From a bacterium (GTDB lineage Bacteria > Zhuqueibacterota > Zhuqueibacteria > Residuimicrobiales > Residuimicrobiaceae), in assembly GCA_029565685.1 (NCBI GenBank), contig JAKQNR010000045.1, forward strand, positions 124,001 to 188,000: DNA of 64,000 bases, given 5' to 3'. Positions within the stretch are counted from its first letter, which is position 1; every line of letters begins with the position of its first letter. The position numbers and the translations under genes are program-made. The notes beneath the pieces are model-generated. The model worked only from the letters and a program-made list of their open reading frames with translations. It ran no database searches and had not been told where the DNA came from. Shown here in pieces: positions 45,401 through 52,240 of this stretch.

Positions 45401-47951
45401 CCGGGCGCTGTCTCCGATGGTCAGCATCAGTCCGGAGTTTGAGATCAGCTGGAGCGGCGTGAATGCCGGCAGCGACGGCGAAGGCTCCGGATTGTCCGGC
45501 GAGTACGACATCCGCATGCGCGTGGACAATGGGCCTTGGTACTTGTGGCAACAGCGCGTACGCGCCGCCTCACTGCGCTACATCGGCGTGCACGGTCATC
45601 GCTACTCGTTTGAAATCGCCGCTTGGGATCAAGTAGGCCTTCGCGAACCGTTCGCCGATCAGGCCGAGACCATCACCCTGATCGACACCGCCCTGGTGGA
45701 TCGCACTGCGCCGGATGCGCCGAAAAACCTCATGGCCGGAGGCGCTGCTCCAAGCCCTTGGCAGAAGAGCAACCTGTTTTTACTCACCTGGGAAAACCCC
45801 CAGGACCCCAGCTCCATATCCCGCGTTTTCTGGAAATTCGATGCCGCGCCGACGAGCCAGACGGACACCTCCGGCACACTGGCCGCCGTGCAACCGCTGG
45901 CGCTGACGATCCGTAAAACAGAATCGCAAAAAGTGTATCTCTGGCTGGCAGACGGCAAAGGCAATGTGGATTACAGGAAGACGGCTTCTGTGATTCTGCG
46001 CTATGACCCAGTGGCGCCGGTGATTGACAGCCTGCGCTGGGTGTCGCCGGCTCTGCCTCCGGATTGGTTCAATCAGAAAAAAACAGGACGCCTCGCTCTC
46101 CTGGTTCATTTTCAAGAGACCCATCCCTATCAGTGCATTTTAGCGCAGCCGCAATTGCCTGAACCGGTGCAGATGAAATCCGTATCCGCAAACGGCATAT
46201 GGACGACGGAGCTCAAGGTGATCAATGCACTAGACGGCCGCTATGAGGTGCAGGTGACGCTGAGCGACAGCGCCGGCAATCTCTCGGCGGTGAAAATCCT
46301 GCCGCTGGGTTTGGACAGCACTCCGCCGCGGATCAGCCACAAGGCTGCACAGACTCCGGTGCTGGAAAACACTCCGGTGGGCATTCAGGCGGTCATCCAT
46401 GACGAAAACCGCATTGAATCCGCCAGTTTGCAGTACGGCCCAGCCGGCAGCCGCTTTCGCACCACCCTGGCGATGATCCGGACGGATGACAGCACCTTCA
46501 GTGCGACTATCCCCGCTTCAGCCCTGGGTGCGCGCGGGGTGGAATATGTTCTCTGGTCTACGGATGGGTTGACATTGCGGCGAGAACCCGCCTTGGAACA
46601 GACGCCGTCCAACTATAGCCTGCGCGTGCGTCTGGTCGGCGCCAACAATAACGGCCTGCAGCGGCCGACGCCGCCTGCCGCAGGCACGGAGGTCAATCGC
46701 TATCAACTGGTGTCTTTTCCCATCCAGATCGATGACCCGCGGCCAGAGGCGGTGTTGGAGGATGACCTCGGCGCTTATGACAAGCACAAATGGCGGTCGT
46801 TCGCCTGGCAGACCGCCGCCTCGTTATTCAGCGAATATCCGCAGCTGGGCCGGATTGAACCGGGACGATCGTTCTGGTTGATCACCGCGTTGCCGGATGT
46901 GACGTTGGACAGCGGTCCCGGCGTCTCGGTGGCTGTCCACCCACCTTTTGCCATCACTTTAAGCAAAGGATGGAACGATGTGGCCAATCCCTATGCCTTT
47001 AATGTGGATTGGAGCGATGTCATGAAAGCGACAGGCGCTGATACGCAAAAAGTGATCGGCCCCTATGCCTACGAGGGACGCTGGCTGCTGCCGTTTGAGG
47101 TCGCGCAGATGAAACCCTGGCAGGGGTACAGCTTTTATTCCGATCATGACCAGGCCACGCTTCTTATCCCGGCGATCGAGTCGGCCGCAACGCTGCATAA
47201 ACTACCGGCTGAAGCCCCATTCAATGGCGCCGACTGGCTTTACCACATCACTGCGCGGGCAGCCTCTGCGGTGGATGACAACAATTACCTCGGCGTGACA
47301 TCCGGCGACCGGCCTATGGTCAAGTACCCGGAGCCCTACTCGGTGGGTGATTTTGTCACGCTCGCGTTTATGGATTCGAGCGGCCGGCCTTGGGCTGCAG
47401 ATTTCCGCCGGCCGGCCGAAGGCTACATCTGGAATATCACGGTGACCACCAACCAATGGGAAAAGCCGGTTCAGCTGCACTTTCACCGCTGCGGCCAGTG
47501 GCCGGAAACCCTTTCCGCTGGTTTGTGGGATGAACGCGACCAGGTGTGGATCAATCTGAAAAATGATTCGCTGTACTATTTTATCAGCGCCAGGAACGAC
47601 CCCGTCCGCCGTTTTCAACTGTTTGCTGGCAGCAGCCGCTTTATGGCGGAGAACAGCCAGAGCGGCATAGCGACCGCCGCCGACCTGCTGCAAAACTATC
47701 CCAATCCGTTTAACGGACAGACCGTGATCACCTATCAGGTCGTCAAAGAGGGCAAGGTGGAGATCGCAATCTATAATCTCCTTGGACAGAAAATACGCGT
47801 GCTCTATTCAGGGATCCAGACCTGCGGACGCAAGCAGAGGGTCTGGGATGGCCGGGATGAATCCGGACGGATTGCGGCCTCCGGCGTGTATCTGATCAAG
47901 ATGGACGGACCCGATTTCAGCGCGCAAAGAAAGATGATTTTTTTAAGATGA
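39498..47951 (+). CDS. giant secreted modular repeat protein with T9SS C-terminal domain
   Basis: 2817 residues. A signal peptide (TGLLLLLCCAGLVYSQA) is followed by an SbsA-type Ig domain (about 25-130), seven VCBS/FG-GAP calcium repeats (about 150-490, such as DLNGDGSLDVVIYG and DYNQDGSVDFLVL) and an FN3-like domain (about 495-610). Five complete tandem modules of about 313 residues and part of a sixth follow (nt 41330 to about 46340). Each contains W-F-N-P, SGLSGVY-type, FEA-x-D and YYK-x-G-x-AP landmarks and ends in a VDYR motif. A C-terminal region (about 2290-2730) precedes a T9SS sorting domain with LLQNYPNPFN and ASGVYLIKMDG. No enzyme domain is visible. It is probably a surface adhesin, sheath or matrix protein. 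The ATG overlaps the pseudokinase stop (TGATG) and the stop overlaps the next gene (ATGA). Confidence 0.88.
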   Translation: MSLNAAKTGLLLLLCCAGLVYSQANLAVVSVTPEANFINADPGSVVRAVFNAPLDSTAVEPGALAVYSRQSGRVLGQASYDSVHQALLFVPQSSFSPGDQITVVLTNRLTGLQGERLRNGYCWQFMVGAAKGAFNFQTHHLITGMENSSLVACDLNADGLPEVAVAGVQGGKNLIKFAHIAGRRFETFAEVEIPSAVRPLYAADLDGNHVPDVIALHRKSYSFSVCPLDSSGNPRAVKTYVLPSPLIEPRSAAIGDLNGDGSLDVVIYGRITSNMSLFSLMVYLNDGRGGLGDRDAPSHSFYRVLKGEYALAADLNQDGWMDLSVTRSSSGLSFGYFFHPGNLLDFPNSPTMINGVSGDLEHALAADVNSDGQLDLLTSDINTSQISVCLGKRSDTGQLTFARPTFFSATPATNWMECGDVDADGDLDLATLGSKQNTFMLLRNDAGVFSEQNTFMPSSKPRQFTAADYNQDGSVDFLVLNQIDTLTILQNKNVPNQPPLAPSLLSPANESHQSSSSVRCVWRAPVDADGDSLHFRVELTRNQLTPVVYDSRINPELFSPRPPAASGADSVALQVNLATEGVYRWNVQARDHADGGLISETRTLIIDRTAPVLHRIDLLDAIVQNWINPLDTGAETSVQLTYTELYPDSAVLELTGTGQPQIKTSLTGGSLQSLVYKLPIDYLADGVHPLAARLIDKSGLRSTLTSELRIDQTPPYGTLITTAQDTVSSVAIPVSIVPGNDGAGSGLSGVYRIQVSVDGGPWQVWVNQTTARDTVFYGAHLKEYAFEAAAFDRVGNFEGFQNKAETHVYVDTTADDQTAPGKPTGVLANGANPSPWTRQENFSISWQLPQDESGIKTLYYKLGSAPQSNQDFSGSLAPQPPMQILLATEGSLPLYLWLMDGRNNVDYRNSASVLLRRDTVSPQLYQATFRDAAFIDALKASWFNPRTTASVVAQLIYDEWHPARAEVYVDWLNRTITSTSLAAGNQVQAALPLSTSGVQDRGYDLTFLLVDSTGNEDRLVARLAFDQTSPRGCVAFSPVRKSTTEQFPVSWTRGEDGNGSGVSDRFDVYVSSNGGAWQRWLSDTPLTGSTFMGIHGRRYEFEAVNKDRVGNVEPLLSLAETMVEVDTTLDDMTPPAAPLLLSAGGSPAASPWQTQPVFQITWQVPADESGVVKSYYKLGSAPASQTDTTGSSSAAGPLSITLMQEGQKPLYVWLKDRNGNVDYRNHAQVLLRYDKLPPDIVSVSAVRPTAAFTDNRPRAWYDAKKTSGCTLSITFSETQPESLIIGRPGLGPDIRVTDFTSTGLSQTVDVPLTWSGRADGRYALSLRLRDAAARIDTTSFYLGLDSTPPVQVQAFAADTSSEAVFTVNWTTGTDAGSGLSGVYQVMVQENGAPWQVWLAQTTKSSESFNGRHGNTYRFEASGKDHMGLWEPLLGKAEAVVVVDTTADDRTAPSSPLNVRVRDAEGGAWQKNALFHILWDAPFDPSGLKSLFYKTGAAPAGNADFSGVIPADSLLSLTLSKEGRTPLYLWLMDRRDNVDYRSAAMIMLGYDPTPPALTALTFTNTGYGANWFNPALTSEASARLRYSEKHADSLFLRAPQLDFNRTLANPGSGTDIEFTFNIPISGRSDGAFLLTCTLIDSAGNATSRRDTLRVDQTAPTGVVAFSQETSAAQTFPVSWSAGQDGKGVGIAYIYDVWVNDNQTGWQNWLSRSRSRTASFTGEQGHRYEFEAIGYDLLQNGEPRLGRAECITLIDTTINDQTPPAAPLELSSWPAGWSTSPVFELNWKNPADASGIAKAYYKAGAPPAHAQDTTGSWRGKPPVAYVMPFEGSRTLYVWLEDGRGNADFNHNSSVTLRYDAAAPVIDSLYIQNAVYQGVWLNRLSADEALMRIQYSELFPDSLHIQLPGSMPPISQPVSLAGSRRWLTAAVPVAGLNDGRYDLPVLLSDKAGQVAVDTLHLGVDSTAPQGSRALSPMVSISPEFEISWSGVNAGSDGEGSGLSGEYDIRMRVDNGPWYLWQQRVRAASLRYIGVHGHRYSFEIAAWDQVGLREPFADQAETITLIDTALVDRTAPDAPKNLMAGGAAPSPWQKSNLFLLTWENPQDPSSISRVFWKFDAAPTSQTDTSGTLAAVQPLALTIRKTESQKVYLWLADGKGNVDYRKTASVILRYDPVAPVIDSLRWVSPALPPDWFNQKKTGRLALLVHFQETHPYQCILAQPQLPEPVQMKSVSANGIWTTELKVINALDGRYEVQVTLSDSAGNLSAVKILPLGLDSTPPRISHKAAQTPVLENTPVGIQAVIHDENRIESASLQYGPAGSRFRTTLAMIRTDDSTFSATIPASALGARGVEYVLWSTDGLTLRREPALEQTPSNYSLRVRLVGANNNGLQRPTPPAAGTEVNRYQLVSFPIQIDDPRPEAVLEDDLGAYDKHKWRSFAWQTAASLFSEYPQLGRIEPGRSFWLITALPDVTLDSGPGVSVAVHPPFAITLSKGWNDVANPYAFNVDWSDVMKATGADTQKVIGPYAYEGRWLLPFEVAQMKPWQGYSFYSDHDQATLLIPAIESAATLHKLPAEAPFNGADWLYHITARAASAVDDNNYLGVTSGDRPMVKYPEPYSVGDFVTLAFMDSSGRPWAADFRRPAEGYIWNITVTTNQWEKPVQLHFHRCGQWPETLSAGLWDERDQVWINLKNDSLYYFISARNDPVRRFQLFAGSSRFMAENSQSGIATAADLLQNYPNPFNGQTVITYQVVKEGKVEIAIYNLLGQKIRVLYSGIQTCGRKQRVWDGRDESGRIAASGVYLIKMDGPDFSAQRKMIFLR
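41330..46340 (+). repeat. tandem intragenic repeat, about 938 bp per unit
   Basis: The boundary motif (D-x3-P, as in DRTAP, DTVSP, DKLPP, DPTPP, DAAAP, DPVAP) ends near 41330, 42263, 43211, 44159, 45080 and 46019. The spacings are 933, 948, 948, 921 and 939 bases, all divisible by three. Five units are complete and the sixth stops after its first third. The protein sequences are clearly related but diverged, so the array is old rather than a recent expansion. Confidence 0.85.
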
Positions 47952-48661
47952 AAAAGATACTTTGGCTGGGGCTCATGCTGGCGGGAATGACAGGCTATGG
48001 TCAACCGCTTAAGTCTGATCGAGTCGAAAAGGGTGTGGAAGCTTTTTATCAGGCCGAATTCGAAGCCGCGCTGTCGCTTATGCGCCGAGCTTTGGCTGAT
48101 CCGGCCCTGCCGGCTTCCGGGCGTTTCGACGCACACCTGTATTATGCCTTTTCTCTGATCCGGCTCAACGGGCACCCTGACAGCATTCGCAGCCACCTGC
48201 AACAAGCGGTGTCCATCGATCCGGGCCGCGAACTCGATACGCATCTGATTCCGCCGGATCTGTATGAGCAGTACCATTTCGTCAGACAAGCCAACATGGG
48301 CAGCCTGTGGATCGAGTCCGACCCCTCGACGGCCATCGCGGTCTGCTATGACCGCCGTTCCGGCAAGTCGGTGTCCATGAACACGCCCGCATCCTTTATG
48401 AACCTGAACGCTGGTGAGTTTGACTTTTTACTGCATGCTCCGGGCCATGATGATCTGCAGACGGTCATTCAGGTGAACGCCGGACGCACCGACAGTCTTT
48501 TTTTTCAATTGCGTAAATTATCCAAGCCTTGGTATCGATCATGGTGGGCTCTGGGCAGCGGTGGCGCCTCGATTTTACTGGCGTGGTTTATTTTCAACCG
48601 CGAGGACGATACAGGCGGTAAGGATTCTTCTGAACTGCCTCTGCCGCCTTCACGGCCCTGA
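47948..48661 (+). CDS. PEGA-like envelope protein with TPR-type N-terminus
   Basis: 237 residues. A signal peptide (ILWLGLMLAGMTGYGQ) is followed by a helical TPR-like region (about 25-95: AFYQAEFEAALSLMRRAL, YYAFSLIRLNG), a PEGA-like beta domain (about 115-185: GSLWIESDPSTAIAVCYD, LNAGEFDFLLHAPGHDD) and a membrane span near 197-212, then a short charged tail. It overlaps the giant protein's stop by four bases (ATGA). It shares the PEGA theme with the pseudokinase two genes upstream. It is probably an inner-membrane or envelope-anchored accessory of the same system. No exact function can be given. Confidence 0.72.
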   Translation: MKKILWLGLMLAGMTGYGQPLKSDRVEKGVEAFYQAEFEAALSLMRRALADPALPASGRFDAHLYYAFSLIRLNGHPDSIRSHLQQAVSIDPGRELDTHLIPPDLYEQYHFVRQANMGSLWIESDPSTAIAVCYDRRSGKSVSMNTPASFMNLNAGEFDFLLHAPGHDDLQTVIQVNAGRTDSLFFQLRKLSKPWYRSWWALGSGGASILLAWFIFNREDDTGGKDSSELPLPPSRP

Positions 48662-48753
48662 TTACGCGGCGCCGGAGAGCCAACAGGAGCAGTCCTTTTG
48701 ATTTCACCAACTGCGTACGTTTTTTCACGGACGCTCGTTTGCTTTTCGCTTGA

Positions 48754-48811
48754 CGGTGCGATCATCCTCCGCCGCACCGGCTCGACGACCGCTTCAGACG
48801 GAGCGGTTTTC
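48754..48811 (+). other. two hairpins in the gap before rnhB, the second a weak terminator candidate
   Basis: CGGTGCG (48754-48760)/CGCACCG (48773-48779) forms a 7-bp hairpin with no U tract. ACCGCT (48788-48793)/AGCGGT (48802-48807) is followed by TTT and a T-rich stretch and could end the upstream operon weakly. The gap 48662-48845 holds no other recognisable feature. Confidence 0.35.
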
Positions 48812-48845
48812 CTCTGGTTTTTCATCAAAGGGGCTACTCTCCGGC

Positions 48846-49496
48846 ATGGTGAGCGTGGATCTCTTACACTATGAGCGTCTTCTCTGGCGGCAGGGCTATA
48901 GCCAAATCGCCGGAGTGGACGAGGCCGGCCGCGGTCCCCTGGCTGGACCGGTGGTCGCGGCTGCGGTGATCTTTGCCCGCGGCCAGAAAGCGCTGCCGGG
49001 CATCGATGATTCCAAGCGATTGACCGCCAGGCAACGAGAGGCCGCAGCCGCTTTGATTCGGACTCATGCCTTGGCTATAGGCATCGGCGTGGTCTCGGAA
49101 CAGGTCATCGATCGAATCAATATCCTGCAAGCCACTTATCGTGCCATGCTGGAAGCGGTACGCCGTCTAAACCTGACCCCTGACCACCTGCTCATCGACG
49201 GCCGCGGCAGCCCGGAAACTTTTATCCCGGCCACGACGTTAATAAAGGGCGATCGTCTATCCCTGAGCGTAGCGGCTGCGTCCATCATCGCCAAAGTGGC
49301 GCGGGATGAACAAATGGTGGAGTATCACGCCCTGTATCCTCAGTATCGTTTCGACAAGCACAAGGGCTATCCGACCGCTGAGCATCTGCGCGCGATTCGT
49401 CGTTGGGGATGGTGTCCTATCCATCGCCGTTCTTTTCATCCCAAACAGCTGCAGGATCTGTCGCCATGGCCGCTTCCAGTCACGCCAAACGATTAG
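48846..49496 (+). CDS. rnhB: ribonuclease HII
   Basis: 216 residues from the ATG at 48846. The catalytic motif VDEAGRGPLAGPVVAAAV carries Asp25 and Glu26, and the other carboxylates are in LLIDGRGSPE and SIIAKVARDEQM. It removes ribonucleotides and RNA from RNA-DNA hybrids. An in-frame start at 48750 would add 32 residues unlike the family. The C-terminus runs into HRRSFHPK and then overlaps the yraN start by about 30 bases, a common gene order in bacteria. Confidence 0.95.
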   Translation: MVSVDLLHYERLLWRQGYSQIAGVDEAGRGPLAGPVVAAAVIFARGQKALPGIDDSKRLTARQREAAAALIRTHALAIGIGVVSEQVIDRINILQATYRAMLEAVRRLNLTPDHLLIDGRGSPETFIPATTLIKGDRLSLSVAAASIIAKVARDEQMVEYHALYPQYRFDKHKGYPTAEHLRAIRRWGWCPIHRRSFHPKQLQDLSPWPLPVTPND

Positions 49497-49867
49497 GCAC
49501 CTTTGGGGAACAAAAGGCGGTGGAGTACCTGCAGAAGCAGGGCTTTACGATTCTTGCGCGGAACTTCCGCGCCGGCCACGGTGAGATCGATATCATCGCC
49601 CGAGAGGGTGAGTATCTCTGCTTTGTCGAGGTAAAAACCTGCCGCGCCGCCAGTTTCGGCGAACCAGAGGCGTGGGTGACGCCGCGCAAACAGAAACGCA
49701 TGATCTCAGCTGCCCGGCGCTACCGCGCATTGCATGATCTGAACGATATGGACTGCCGATACGATGTGATCGCGCTGCGCCTGCAGCGCGGCGCGCTGTC
49801 CATCCATCATATCCGCGACGCTTTTTGGTTGAATGAAGAAAACGACGATGAGCGTGATGATTGGTAA
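49466..49867 (+). CDS. yraN: YraN/UPF0102 family endonuclease-like protein
   Basis: 133 residues. It shows the restriction-endonuclease-like core of UPF0102: GEQKAVEYLQKQGFTILARNFR, GEIDIIAREGEYLCFVEVKT (the PD-ExK-type residues Asp and Glu-x-Lys) and VTPRKQKRMISAARRY. Family members are linked to DNA processing, but their substrate is not settled. The ATG at 49466 lies inside the end of rnhB, with which the family is often paired. Upstream in-frame codons to 49403 are not used because they only read through rnhB. Confidence 0.92.
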   Translation: MAASSHAKRLGTFGEQKAVEYLQKQGFTILARNFRAGHGEIDIIAREGEYLCFVEVKTCRAASFGEPEAWVTPRKQKRMISAARRYRALHDLNDMDCRYDVIALRLQRGALSIHHIRDAFWLNEENDDERDDW

Positions 49868-49876
49868 AGGAGCCGT

Positions 49877-50212
49877 GTGGTCTGGAGCAAAGTAAAACCG
49901 TTCGTCTGGGAGGCTTGTAAATGGGGGCTGTTGATCTGGCTGCTGTCTCCGATCGCATGGATGCATGAAAAGCCTGTTCCCTTTCCCAGAATCATGATAG
50001 GGATCATGCTCTTTGTGATCCTATCGGGTAAAATGTTCTACGATATCATGGTGAACCGCAGATCCAGGGAGGTGGAAAAAAGTCCTGCTGCGGATTTGCT
50101 GGCCACCGTCGCCATGGTGACAGTCATCGCCTTGGTGGTCGGCCTTTTTGTGGTAACCATTGGATACCTGCTGCTCAGCGGCATGCAGCAAGCCACTGCG
50201 CCGCAGGAGTGA
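49877..50212 (+). CDS. small membrane protein of unknown function
   Basis: 111 residues with three hydrophobic segments (about 14-30, 38-54 and 76-103) and a charged patch between the second and third (VNRRSREVEKS). No family is recognised. The GTG at 49877 has AAGGAG right before it, and the gene follows yraN after nine bases, so it is likely expressed with rnhB and yraN. The strong ribosome site and the clean membrane pattern support a real gene. Confidence 0.6.
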   Translation: MVWSKVKPFVWEACKWGLLIWLLSPIAWMHEKPVPFPRIMIGIMLFVILSGKMFYDIMVNRRSREVEKSPAADLLATVAMVTVIALVVGLFVVTIGYLLLSGMQQATAPQE

Positions 50213-50225
50213 GGTGAAATTTTTC

Positions 50226-50254
50226 TTGCTTTAATAGCCGCTTTTAACTAAATT
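50226..50254 (+). promoter_or_regulatory. possible promoter of tRNA-Thr
   Basis: TTGCTT (50226-50231), 17 bases, TAAATT (50249-50254) in an AT-rich patch, with the tRNA beginning 31 bases after the -10. The hexamers match the sigma-70 consensus only moderately. Confidence 0.35.
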
Positions 50255-50285
50255 AATTGAAAATAAATCACTAATGAATGATCCA

Positions 50286-50358
50286 GCCACCTTAGCTCAG
50301 TCGGTAGAGCGGCTCACTCGTAATGAGCAGGTCGTCGGTTCGATTCCGACAGGTGGCT
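50286..50358 (+). tRNA. tRNA-Thr (anticodon CGT)
   Basis: A complete 73-nt cloverleaf. The acceptor stem GCCACCT/AGGTGGC pairs in all seven positions. The D arm is GCTC/GAGC, and the anticodon arm GCTCA/TGAGC encloses loop CTCGTAA, giving anticodon CGT for codon ACG. The variable loop is AGGTC, and the T arm GTCGG/CCGAC has loop TTCGATT. The discriminator base is T and CCA is not encoded. G1-C72 and C2-G71 agree with threonine identity. Confidence 0.97.
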
Positions 50359-50409
50359 CATGCTATTTCAGGGCGAGATGACGTGGTCGGCGTAAACTTG
50401 GGAAAAACT

Positions 50410-51333
50410 ATGCGAACCATACTGGTTTCAATTGTGATCGTCACTCTGGTTGGAACCGCGTCTGCTGCGGACTCTCCTGGCACCACGGGGTTTCAATTTT
50501 TACGAACTCAAGTGGGTGCACGGCCTGCGGGTATGGGCGGTTCTTTCATCGCCATGGAAGGGGATGTGCAGTGCCTTTACTACAATCCGGCGGGCGTGGC
50601 GACAGTGACCAACCGGGCGGCCAGTTTCACTTACATGAAGCATCTGCTGGATTTTAATTTCGGCTTTGTCGGCTTTGTCCAACCCCATCTCGGTCCTGGT
50701 AATCTGGGGATAGGCCTTTCCTTTATGGACTATGGGGATTTTAAAAGAACCGATGGCAGCGGCGCTGTGTTGGGAAATTTTTCTGCCAATAGCTTGAGTC
50801 TGGCTGCCACATACAGCCTGCAGCCGGTGCAAAATCTCAGCATCGGCCTTTCCGCTAAATACATCCGTGCGGCCATAGAAACCTATTCGGCGGACGCCGT
50901 GGCCGCAGACGCCGGTGTGCTCTATCATTTTCCCCAATGGATGTTGACGTTGGCTGCCGGCGTGTTCAACCTGGGCCAGCCCATTTCCGCTTTTATCACT
51001 CATAAAGACGACCTGCCTATGTCTCTGCGTTTCGGCCTGGCCAAAAAGCTGGAGCATCTGCCGCTGCATCTCAGTCTGACCTTCTACCGCTATCAGAACG
51101 AGAAATGGCATGGCGCTTTAGGCGGTGAATTCACCCTGAGCCCGCAGGCTTTTCTGCGTTTGGGCTACGATAACGTAGGGCGAGAGCTGGAGGTCGGCGG
51201 CAATCGGGATCGCTTTGCCGGCGCTTCCATCGGTCTGGGACTGGTCTGGCGCAACGTGCACATGGATTATGCTCTATCCTCGCTGGGAGAGGTGGGCACT
51301 CTCAATCGGTTTTCCCTCTCCAGCCCTTTTTAA
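50410..51333 (+). CDS. PorV/PorQ (UPF0164) family outer-membrane beta-barrel protein
   Basis: 307 residues from the ATG at 50410. A signal peptide (TILVSIVIVTLVGTASAA) leads into the family hallmark GFQFLRTQVGARPAGMGGSF and CLYYNPAGVA, followed by alternating beta strands to a C-terminal Phe. This is the FadL-like PorV/PorQ family. PorV is a core part of type IX secretion, where it carries cargo proteins with C-terminal sorting domains to the attachment machinery, and PorQ is related. Which of the two this is cannot be said from one sequence. It fits the T9SS-type tails of the proteins at 29475 and 39498. It starts 51 bases after the tRNA, so the two may share a transcript. Confidence 0.85.
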   Translation: MRTILVSIVIVTLVGTASAADSPGTTGFQFLRTQVGARPAGMGGSFIAMEGDVQCLYYNPAGVATVTNRAASFTYMKHLLDFNFGFVGFVQPHLGPGNLGIGLSFMDYGDFKRTDGSGAVLGNFSANSLSLAATYSLQPVQNLSIGLSAKYIRAAIETYSADAVAADAGVLYHFPQWMLTLAAGVFNLGQPISAFITHKDDLPMSLRFGLAKKLEHLPLHLSLTFYRYQNEKWHGALGGEFTLSPQAFLRLGYDNVGRELEVGGNRDRFAGASIGLGLVWRNVHMDYALSSLGEVGTLNRFSLSSPF

Positions 51334-51349
51334 TCCCTGGAAGAATGTC

Positions 51350-52144
51350 ATGGAAACAGCGGTAACGGTCCCTAAAATTGCAGCGCTCAAGGGCGAGCAA
51401 AAGATTACAGCGTTGACCGCTTATGATTTTTGTTTCGCTTCCCTGCTCGATGGAGCGGTGGATATTCTGCTGGTAGGCGACTCGGCGGCGAATGTATTTT
51501 CCGGCGAAGCCACCACTTTATCTTTCACCATGGAGGAAGCGCTCTATCATTGCCGGGCGGTGCGTCGCGCGGTGCGGCGGAGCCTGCTGGTGGCGGATAT
51601 GCCGTTTCTTTCCTATCAGGTCGGTCCGGAACAGGCCCTCCAAAACGCCGGCCGTTTTTTCAAAGAAGCTCAGGTGGATGCTGTCAAGCTGGAGGGCGGC
51701 GCTGTGGTGGTGGAGACGGTGCGCAGGCTGGTGCAGGCCGGCATGCCGGTCATGGGTCATCTGGGATTGACGCCGCAGTCTGTGCGCGCCTTCGGCGGTT
51801 TTGGGCTGCAGGCTGCTGATGAGAAGGGCGCTGAGCGGTTGCTCGCCGATGCGGTTCTGCTCCAGCAGGCGGGTGTGTTCTCCCTGGTGCTGGAAAAAAT
51901 TCCCGCCGCCCTGGCCCGGCGCGTGAGTGAATCGATTTCCGTTCCGACCATCGGCATCGGCGCCGGCCCTGGTTGCGACGGACAGATCCTGGTGATCCAT
52001 GATCTGCTTGGGCTTTTCGAACAGTTTAAACCCAAATTCGTCCGGCGCTATGCCGAGCTGGCGGCGGTCATCCATCAGACGGCTCTGCGCTATGCTCAAG
52101 ATGTGCGCAACGGCACTTTTCCATCGCCAGAGGAAAGCTATTAG
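51350..52144 (+). CDS. panB: 3-methyl-2-oxobutanoate hydroxymethyltransferase
   Basis: 264 residues. PanB motifs include ITALTAYDFCFASLLDGA, DILLVGDSAANVF, VVADMPF-type (here LVADMPFLSYQ), VKLEGG, GHLGLTPQSVRAFGGFG and PTIGIGAGPGCDGQILVIHDLLGLF. It adds a hydroxymethyl group from methylene-tetrahydrofolate to ketoisovalerate, the first committed step of pantothenate synthesis. The ATG at 51350 follows GGAAG; the longer frame to 51215 runs through the previous gene. panC follows after 96 bases, and coaE of the same pathway is at 33754. Confidence 0.96.
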   Translation: METAVTVPKIAALKGEQKITALTAYDFCFASLLDGAVDILLVGDSAANVFSGEATTLSFTMEEALYHCRAVRRAVRRSLLVADMPFLSYQVGPEQALQNAGRFFKEAQVDAVKLEGGAVVVETVRRLVQAGMPVMGHLGLTPQSVRAFGGFGLQAADEKGAERLLADAVLLQQAGVFSLVLEKIPAALARRVSESISVPTIGIGAGPGCDGQILVIHDLLGLFEQFKPKFVRRYAELAAVIHQTALRYAQDVRNGTFPSPEESY

Positions 52145-52240
52145 CAGGCGTCCCGGGGAGTGTCGAACCACATGCAAAGAAGCTATTCCAACCTGAATCC
52201 CTGACTCGCTGCGCCGGGGATTTGCGTTAAGGAGTTTATT

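Noticed and set aside
41330..46340. Tandem units as a CRISPR-like or mobile repeat array
   Set aside because: The period of about 938 bases is in frame and the units code for related protein modules, so it is an intragenic protein repeat.
50286..50358. tRNA-Thr as an integration site for a mobile element
   Set aside because: No integrase, no repeat of the tRNA 3' end and only housekeeping genes on both sides.
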